Below are positions 58,783-64,000 of a stretch of DNA of 64,000 nucleotides, piece after piece. The notes beneath the pieces were generated by a model that had not been told where the DNA came from, searched no databases, and worked only from the letters and a program-made list of their open reading frames with translations. Location: NCBI RefSeq assembly GCF_000143885.2, contig NC_018580.1, positions 1 through 64,000 on the forward strand. Reading direction: 5' to 3'. This DNA is from Gordonia sp. KTR9 (GTDB lineage: Bacteria > Actinomycetota > Actinomycetes > Mycobacteriales > Mycobacteriaceae). How positions within the stretch are numbered: position 1 is the first letter of the stretch; every line of letters begins with the position of its first letter. The translations under genes were made by a program, and so were the position numbers.

Positions 58783-59385
58783 ATGGCATATCTACGCGGC
58801 GGATCGACCAAGAACGTGGTCTTGGTCGGCAAGCTCTACGACAACGCCACGTTCGAGGGCAAGGAGAAGGACGACGGCACGCGCACGAAGGGTGGCCAGT
58901 TCGTCGACTTCGAGATCGCACGTTTCGTCGATGCGAACGGCAAGAAGGTCAACGAGAACCAGCCGCCGCAGTTCAACCCGAGCCTGCGCAACACCAAATC
59001 GATCACCCGGGAGAACACATTCGATCGAGGAGTGGCCTACAACGAGGACGAGCTCGCAAGCTTCCTCGCTGCAGCAGGACCCAACATCGAGACCATCTCG
59101 AACCACAAGACCGGCCAGCAGGTGGGCAAGCTCATCGTTCTGCAGGCTGACGTGCTACCGAGCAAGACAGGTGAGGGTCAGTCCTATCTTCGGGTGAATC
59201 ACAAGAGTGCGGTATCGATCTCCGACATCGCGCTACCGGAGAACATCCGCGAGGCTCAGTACACCGGGGTCCAGAACGACATCGCGAGCCTCCAGGCCGA
59301 GAAGAAGGCCAAGGACGATGCGAGCAAGGCGCCCGAGGCCGAGGCCGTCGCCGAGGTCGAGAAGGACGCGGTCCCGAATTTCTGA
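58783..59385 (+). CDS. OB-fold/SSB-like protein, 200 residues
   Basis: Starts MAYLRGGSTKNVVLVGKLYD; KNVVLVGKLYDN and QFVDFEIARFVDANGKKVNE echo the first strands of SSB-type OB folds, and the acidic end VEKDAVPNF resembles an SSB tail. The fit is weaker than for the gene at 21926. Preceded by an AT-rich leader (58627-58782) that probably holds its own promoter. It may coat transferred single strands or belong to the relaxosome. Confidence 0.5.
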   Translation: MAYLRGGSTKNVVLVGKLYDNATFEGKEKDDGTRTKGGQFVDFEIARFVDANGKKVNENQPPQFNPSLRNTKSITRENTFDRGVAYNEDELASFLAAAGPNIETISNHKTGQQVGKLIVLQADVLPSKTGEGQSYLRVNHKSAVSISDIALPENIREAQYTGVQNDIASLQAEKKAKDDASKAPEAEAVAEVEKDAVPNF

Positions 59386-59524
59386 TCGATGGCCACTTGC
59401 CACCGAGAACCGGTTCGGCACAGGCGCGGTGAGGGCGAGGGGTACCCACCGCGCCTGTGCTGATTCGGGACAGGTGGGGCGACCATGACATCTCTTGAGC
59501 AGAAGGAAAGTGAGGTATGACGAT

Positions 59525-60496
59525 ATGGGACCAGCAGCTGCAGCGGCACTTCCGCTGATCGGCAAAGGGTTGGCCGCCGGCGCGGCCAGTTTCGGGGCGA
59601 GCAAGGTACTGGGCAAGTTCTTCGGCGGCGGTGACGACGACAAAGACCAGCAGAACGTCGCACCAACCCAGGTACCGCAAGGGTTTCCGCCGATGCCTCC
59701 GATGGGGCAACAGAACCCGTATCAACAGGTTGCGCCGGGAGGACAGATGATGTCGCCCGTCGGGATGCAGCCCCAACCCGGGAATATACCGGGGGCGGAC
59801 GGGGGTCCGATCGTGACCGCTGCTCCGCCGGGTACGAATCAGCTCGCGCCGGCAACGTCGACGCCTGAAGGCGCAGCCACCGAGGACAGAGGCGGGTTTC
59901 TCGGGTCGGCGGGCCAGGTGTTGTTGGCCGCGGGCGCCGGCGGGTTGGCCGGTTTCGCGCTCAAGAACAAGGAGGCCCAGGAGCAGGGCGAAGATGGAGC
60001 CAGTTTCGGCGATCTCGCCAAAGGCGTACTCGCAGGGGCTGGTTCAGGAGCGTTCACCAAAATGGGGTACGACGCTATCCAAGAAGAGGGTGGTGGCCTG
60101 AAGGCGGGGCTCAACGGCGGCATCGCCGGCATGCTGGCATCAACGCTCAAGGAAGGCGGTCCCGGGCTGGGTGCGAGTTTCACCACCGCATTCGGCGCGG
60201 GTGCGGTGAGCAACCTCGCCCACGACAAGCTTGAGGAGCGGGGTAGCAGCAAACTGGCTGACGCCCTGGCTGGCGGTGGTGTGGTCAGCAGCCTGGGCTA
60301 CATCGGTCTGGGTGACGGCAAAGCCGCCGGGTTGCTCGGCCTGGGTGGGGCAGGAGCCGGAACCGCGCTCGGCGCTCTCGACGAAGCCGGAGGCCTGTCC
60401 GGAATGCTGAAAGAAGGCAACCCGATCGAGAAGCTGAGCGGCATGATCGGCAACGACAGGTCACCGGAGAAGGATTCGGGCCCGCAACTGGGCTGA
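59525..60496 (+). CDS. Glycine/alanine-rich protein ending GPQLG
   Basis: 323 residues from ATG 59525, nine bases after GTGAGG. Low-complexity body with Gln/Pro-rich stretch (GQQNPYQQVAPGGQMMSPVG) and repeated Gly/Ala helices (GQVLLAAGAGGLAGFALKNK, GGIAGMLASTLKEGGPGLGA, GGGVVSSLGYIGLGDGKAAG) that look like glycine-zipper membrane-insertion segments. The end DSGPQLG is shared with the protein at 53096. It could be a pore-forming or secreted structural protein of the transfer apparatus. Confidence 0.6.
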   Translation: MGPAAAAALPLIGKGLAAGAASFGASKVLGKFFGGGDDDKDQQNVAPTQVPQGFPPMPPMGQQNPYQQVAPGGQMMSPVGMQPQPGNIPGADGGPIVTAAPPGTNQLAPATSTPEGAATEDRGGFLGSAGQVLLAAGAGGLAGFALKNKEAQEQGEDGASFGDLAKGVLAGAGSGAFTKMGYDAIQEEGGGLKAGLNGGIAGMLASTLKEGGPGLGASFTTAFGAGAVSNLAHDKLEERGSSKLADALAGGGVVSSLGYIGLGDGKAAGLLGLGGAGAGTALGALDEAGGLSGMLKEGNPIEKLSGMIGNDRSPEKDSGPQLG

Positions 60497-60574
60497 TGCA
60501 GAGCCGCATAGCGCCGCGGTGGCGCACAACAGAAAGCTATGACCGTACAGGTCACCTCAGACAGGGAGAATGAC

Positions 60575-61150
60575 ATGGGACTACCCAATCCGATCAGCAC
60601 AATCGGCGGTGGGATCGAGACCTTCGGCCGAGGAGTCGGCAAGATCGCCACTGAAGGCAATGAGTGGATCGGCGATCGAACCAAGGATGTCGTCCGCGGC
60701 GACGTGTTCGGCATCAACCGCCGCGAAACCGAAGATCTTCGCAGGACTTTCGACGAAAAGCTCGGTGACAATCGAGAGACGATCGCGGAACTGCGCGAGA
60801 AGCTCGACCGGGGCGGTCTGGGTAACGCCGACGGCGACGAGATGACAGAGGTCGCGAGCGCATCGGTGCATGGGGGCAACGCACGTACAGGTGCACTGTC
60901 GAAGGACCTCGGCGAGATCCACACAGTCGCCGAGGGCGACACGCTCTCGGGGATCGCGGCCGATACGGGCAAGAGCGTCGAAGATCTGCTCGGGCTCAAC
61001 CCCGAACTGGGGGATGGAAATCTCATCCGACCGGGCCAGGAGATCAAGCTCGACGATTTCGTCGCCACCACCGATCCGGTCGGCGCGATCAAGACACTCG
61101 CGACGCCGGCCGAGTCGTCGCCGGAGGCAGGTCCTGAGATGAGCGCCTGA
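60575..61150 (+). CDS. LysM-domain protein, 191 residues
   Basis: AGGGAG six bases before ATG 60575. A Gly-rich start (STIGGGIETFGRGVGKIATE) and a coiled stretch (RRTFDEKLGDNRETIAELRE) precede a clear LysM domain: IHTVAEGDTLSGIAADTGKS, then VEDLLGLNPELGDGNLIRPG and QEIKLDDF. LysM binds peptidoglycan, so it may fix transfer proteins to the wall or come with the hydrolase. No export signal is visible. Followed by a terminator. Confidence 0.8.
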   Translation: MGLPNPISTIGGGIETFGRGVGKIATEGNEWIGDRTKDVVRGDVFGINRRETEDLRRTFDEKLGDNRETIAELREKLDRGGLGNADGDEMTEVASASVHGGNARTGALSKDLGEIHTVAEGDTLSGIAADTGKSVEDLLGLNPELGDGNLIRPGQEIKLDDFVATTDPVGAIKTLATPAESSPEAGPEMSA

Positions 61151-61179
61151 CCCGCCCGACGGCCATGTCAGACGGCTGG

Positions 61180-61215
61180 AACACCCCGACGGAACCGACC
61201 GTCGGGGTGTTTCTT
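61180..61215 (+). terminator. Terminator after the LysM gene
   Basis: AACACCCCGACGG (61180-61192) pairs with 61199-61211 and is followed by TCTTGTC; 30 bases past the stop. Confidence 0.85.
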
Positions 61216-61403
61216 GTCTGTGATCATCGACGGCGGCGAGAGCGGAATCTGAGGCTCGCCGGGTGACGTCACACGGGACGTCATGCCGCGATCTCCGACG
61301 TTGAAAGGTCCTATCGTGGGAACTGAGAAAATAACACGCTAGACTACGACAAAGACGCCAATTGTCGAGTTAGAGGGCCTGTTTTCGGGGGAACGGACAA
61401 ACT

Positions 61404-63293
61404 GTGGTGACAAACATGCGGAACGATTCCGAGAAGGGCCATGCGGTCGTGAACAGTGACAGTTCGGGCTTGCCTGAGGACATCGGCGACGACGGGACCG
61501 GCGACCTCGGACAGGCCCCCGTATCGAGCTCGAATCGGTGGGGAAGAGCCGGCGAGGAAACCCCCGGCGGTGTCGCGGTCCTCGAGGACGGGTCGATCAA
61601 CACTGAGCGCTTCTCCGAAGGCCCGGAGACCGAACTCGAAGTCACCTGGTGGAACAAACGCATGCTGTGGCAGGTACGTCGCGAACCCACCGGCCATCGA
61701 GTGGTGGTCGCGCGGGTCGTCGAGAATATCTGGCGTGTCCACATGATGATCGCGGGAGCGATCATCGCGGTGACCGTCCTGAGCATGGTCACCATCGGCG
61801 ACCTGCCGCTGCACTACGGGCTGTTGATGGGCGCCGTGGTGGCGTTAGTCGGATACGGAGCGCTGGCCTGGGAACGCCGCGCTGGTGACGAAAGCTCCGG
61901 GATCGAAGAGATCATCGAGATGGATTCGGTGATGTGGGTCGGGCTGCGGAACAAGGTTCGTACCGAATACCTCGCCTACACCGAAGAGGGCCAGAAACGT
62001 CGCTACGACGAGGCCGTCAAGCACGCACGCACCCTCTACGAGAAGAAGTACCGCGACGAAGCAACGGGCAAGGTCGGCAAGACCTACGCCGCGGGCGGAA
62101 AGGTGCTGCCCGTACCGAAGTTCGCAGTACCGAAGAAGATCACCGATGATTTCCTCGATAAGGCAACTCGCCTCGGACCCGACACCGTCGTGGAGAAGAT
62201 CAGGGCGCAGTTGGTCCCTGCCCGGCTCGAGAGTCACCGCAAAACGCTCCTCGCTCGGTACCGTTCAGACCCCAGACTCGTCGAGGCCATGGGCCGCGGC
62301 GTCTTGCGGTGCGAATGCGCCGCCTGCCAGGTGCAGTCCGAGCTCGGTATGGTGCCCGAACTGTCAGGGGCCGAAGCAGCCCGTCGGCGCGCGGCGGCCG
62401 CCGCGCTACGCAAAGCCTCTGCCGAGCCCGTCGATCCCGCGACGAGCTTGGAGCAGCTCCGCAAAGCTGCGGGTCGACTGCGAGGGACCGACGCCGAGCA
62501 GCCCGCGGCCCTCGGAGAGAGCAAGGATGCGATCAGGGCGCGGAAGGCGCTGGCGAAAACCGAAGCGAGGGCACGCAAACGCGAGGAAGCCGCCGCTGAG
62601 GCAGCGCGTAAAGCGACGGTGCGGGAAGAGCGAGAGGCGTCGCGGACACGCGTCGCAGCCACTGACAGCGACCCGGCGGGAACTGACCAGCACGACGACG
62701 CCGCCGCGCTGGCAGCCCTCCGGAGAAAGAAGAGCAAGGGCCATCTCGCGATCATCGGGGTAGCGACAGTCGTGAGTGTGATCGTGGTCGGCCTGGTGGT
62801 GGCGATCGTCGTCGCCGCGGGACCCAGCGCCGACGAAGAACCCGGCATCACTCTGCCGGATGAAACCACGACGACACAGCCGATGAGTACGTCCAGCCAG
62901 CCCACTTCGGCCAAACCTGTTGCGCCGCCGACCAATGGCGAAGCGGTAGGGGTCCCGATCGAGTTCGGTCCCGACGCCCGAGGTAGCCAGAAGGGTGGGG
63001 CCGCAGTCATCGCCGCATACGACTACGCCTATTACGTGCAGAGGTCGGGAGCCCAAGCGGTCGGCATGTATGCACCAGGGGCGCAGCCGAGCGCGACGTC
63101 GGCGCAGAACGCGATCGATGCCAATCCGGCGGGAACGCGGCATCGGTTGGTAGTCACCCCCGTGGTCGTCGGGCAGGAGTACGACGTACTGCTGAAGGTC
63201 ACCTGGCCAGGAATGGCAGAGCAGGAATTCAAGCAGAAGTTCTTTACTACATATTCCGATGGAAAGTACTACCTGCTTCGCCAAGCGACGTAA
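61404..63293 (+). CDS. VirB8/TcpC-like membrane protein with NTF2-type domain
   Basis: 629 residues. An acidic start, a pair of helices (MMIAGAIIAVTVLSMVTIGD and YGLLMGAVVALVGYGALAWE), a cytosolic part containing RCECAACQVQ and a long Ala/Arg helix (ARKREEAAAEAARKATVREE), then a third helix (LAIIGVATVVSVIVVGLVVA) and an external domain: AAVIAAYDYAYYVQRSGAQA through FFTTYSDGKYYLLRQAT, which resembles the NTF2-like fold of VirB8/TcpC. GTG 61404 or ATG 61416 are possible starts. A core channel component. Confidence 0.65.
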   Translation: MVTNMRNDSEKGHAVVNSDSSGLPEDIGDDGTGDLGQAPVSSSNRWGRAGEETPGGVAVLEDGSINTERFSEGPETELEVTWWNKRMLWQVRREPTGHRVVVARVVENIWRVHMMIAGAIIAVTVLSMVTIGDLPLHYGLLMGAVVALVGYGALAWERRAGDESSGIEEIIEMDSVMWVGLRNKVRTEYLAYTEEGQKRRYDEAVKHARTLYEKKYRDEATGKVGKTYAAGGKVLPVPKFAVPKKITDDFLDKATRLGPDTVVEKIRAQLVPARLESHRKTLLARYRSDPRLVEAMGRGVLRCECAACQVQSELGMVPELSGAEAARRRAAAAALRKASAEPVDPATSLEQLRKAAGRLRGTDAEQPAALGESKDAIRARKALAKTEARARKREEAAAEAARKATVREEREASRTRVAATDSDPAGTDQHDDAAALAALRRKKSKGHLAIIGVATVVSVIVVGLVVAIVVAAGPSADEEPGITLPDETTTTQPMSTSSQPTSAKPVAPPTNGEAVGVPIEFGPDARGSQKGGAAVIAAYDYAYYVQRSGAQAVGMYAPGAQPSATSAQNAIDANPAGTRHRLVVTPVVVGQEYDVLLKVTWPGMAEQEFKQKFFTTYSDGKYYLLRQAT

Positions 63294-63467
63294 ACCCTGC
63301 CTGAACAGGGGATACAGCTGGGACGACACAGCGAGTTTCGGTACGGCGTTATTTATTCACTGTGGTATTCTTGCCCGGAACCGGAGCGCGCGTGCGCACT
63401 CACAGCAGCAGATCACTTTCTCACCGAGGCAACCTGTCTCGGGATGCCATCGGGAGGACATCAGAAG

Positions 63468-64000
63468 ATGAAGGACGCAGGAAACGTCGGGGGACTGCCG
63501 AACCGCCGGGCTCGTCGAGCCGCCGGCCAGAGGGGCGCCCATCGAGCGGCCCCGTCGACCGCACCCAGCAAGACCGCACTGGGCGTCATCGGACTCGGAA
63601 CAGCACTGGCCGTGATGGCAGGGGTCGGCGGTGTCGCCGCAGCTGACCCCGAGTTCAATCCGTTGCCGCCCAGTGCAAGCAACCCGACGCCGAACACCTC
63701 GAACCCGACACCGCCCTCAGCTGATGTGGGCCCTGGCGCGATCATCGATCCGCCGAGCGAGTCGGGTTGGCGTTCCAACCCGTGGTCGGACAACGCGCCC
63801 GACTATGCGCCGATCCAGAACTGGACCCCGGCCGCCCCGACGTTCATCGGCCCGATCCAGTTGCCTCCGCCGCCGCCGATGATCATGCCCGAGCCGGGCA
63901 TGATCCGAGTCGGTAAGTACCAGGAGGTCAAACCGCCGTGGATGACCATGGCGGAGATGAACTCGATCAACCGCTGGTCGGCCTACATCGAGTCCCGCGT
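63468..64000 (+). CDS. Secreted proline-rich protein, cut by window end
   Basis: GGGAGGA ten bases before the ATG. The reading frame stays open to the last base (177 codons), so the gene continues outside. A basic start with RRARRAAGQRGAHRAAPSTA and a helix TALGVIGLGTALAVMAGVGG ending in VAAADPEF form a signal sequence; the mature part is Pro/Asn rich (NPTPNTSNPTPPSADVGPGA) with IQLPPPPPMIMPEPGM. A TATTCTTG element lies about 100 bases upstream. Probably an exported cell-surface or channel protein. Confidence 0.7.
   Translation, partial: MKDAGNVGGLPNRRARRAAGQRGAHRAAPSTAPSKTALGVIGLGTALAVMAGVGGVAAADPEFNPLPPSASNPTPNTSNPTPPSADVGPGAIIDPPSESGWRSNPWSDNAPDYAPIQNWTPAAPTFIGPIQLPPPPPMIMPEPGMIRVGKYQEVKPPWMTMAEMNSINRWSAYIESR

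Noticed and set aside
1..64000. Insertion sequences, CRISPR arrays, tRNA or rRNA genes
   Set aside because: No transposase motif with terminal repeats, no regular repeat-spacer pattern and no tRNA-like cloverleaf or rRNA segment was recognised by eye.

Overview
The window looks like part of a large conjugative plasmid from a high-GC actinobacterium, most likely Mycobacteriales (Gordonia, Rhodococcus or a relative). The reasons are high GC with GC-rich third codon positions, frequent GTG/TTG starts, short Shine-Dalgarno spacing, mycolata-style lipoproteins, and a full maintenance-plus-transfer gene set. I see no rRNA, tRNA, CRISPR array or insertion sequence. Assignments come from reading motifs by eye; no database search was possible.

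Layout. 1-7.8 kb is the maintenance block: ParA with a ribbon-helix-helix partner, a small HTH protein, a probable primase-like replication protein (minus strand), a possible antisense RNA over the start of that gene, then a second partition system (ParR and an actin-like ParM), an orphan DnaB N-terminal domain and a tiny HTH protein. 7.8-22.4 kb is an accessory block, mostly minus strand, of about 25 small genes. Many are zinc-ribbon mini-proteins or unknowns, alongside a C5 DNA methyltransferase, an ATP-grasp protein, a SLOG/DUF2493-like protein and SSB; two plus-strand lipoproteins interrupt it. 22.7-31.9 kb holds exported proteins, a four-gene operon of RHH and coiled-coil proteins, and a noncoding stretch rich in GGTAC-centred repeats.

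32-39.7 kb carries a type IA topoisomerase, a stand-alone protein built of the topoisomerase's C-terminal repeats, a PrgI/VirB4-N-like membrane protein, an XRE regulator, an SF1 helicase fused to a PD-(D/E)XK nuclease domain and a HicA-like protein. 39.9 kb to the end is the transfer region: a VirB4-like protein that seems to have lost its P-loop, a 1284-residue VirB6-like membrane protein, a small two-helix membrane protein, several single-pass envelope proteins, a two-domain peptidoglycan hydrolase, a MOB_P-like relaxase, an OB-fold/SSB-like protein, a LysM protein and an NTF2-like (VirB8/TcpC-type) protein. The last gene runs off the window.

How it fits together: the first block replicates and segregates the plasmid; the relaxase, SSB-like protein, topoisomerase and helicase-nuclease would process DNA for transfer; the membrane proteins and hydrolase would build the channel through the actinobacterial wall. 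No functional coupling protein (VirD4) or P-loop VirB4 is seen here, so they probably lie beyond 64 kb. The most unusual pattern is a family of at least ten short GC-rich stem-loops with three-base loops, which read purine-N-A on the strand of the adjacent gene and sit in the leaders of small accessory genes. They look like a plasmid-wide regulatory element.
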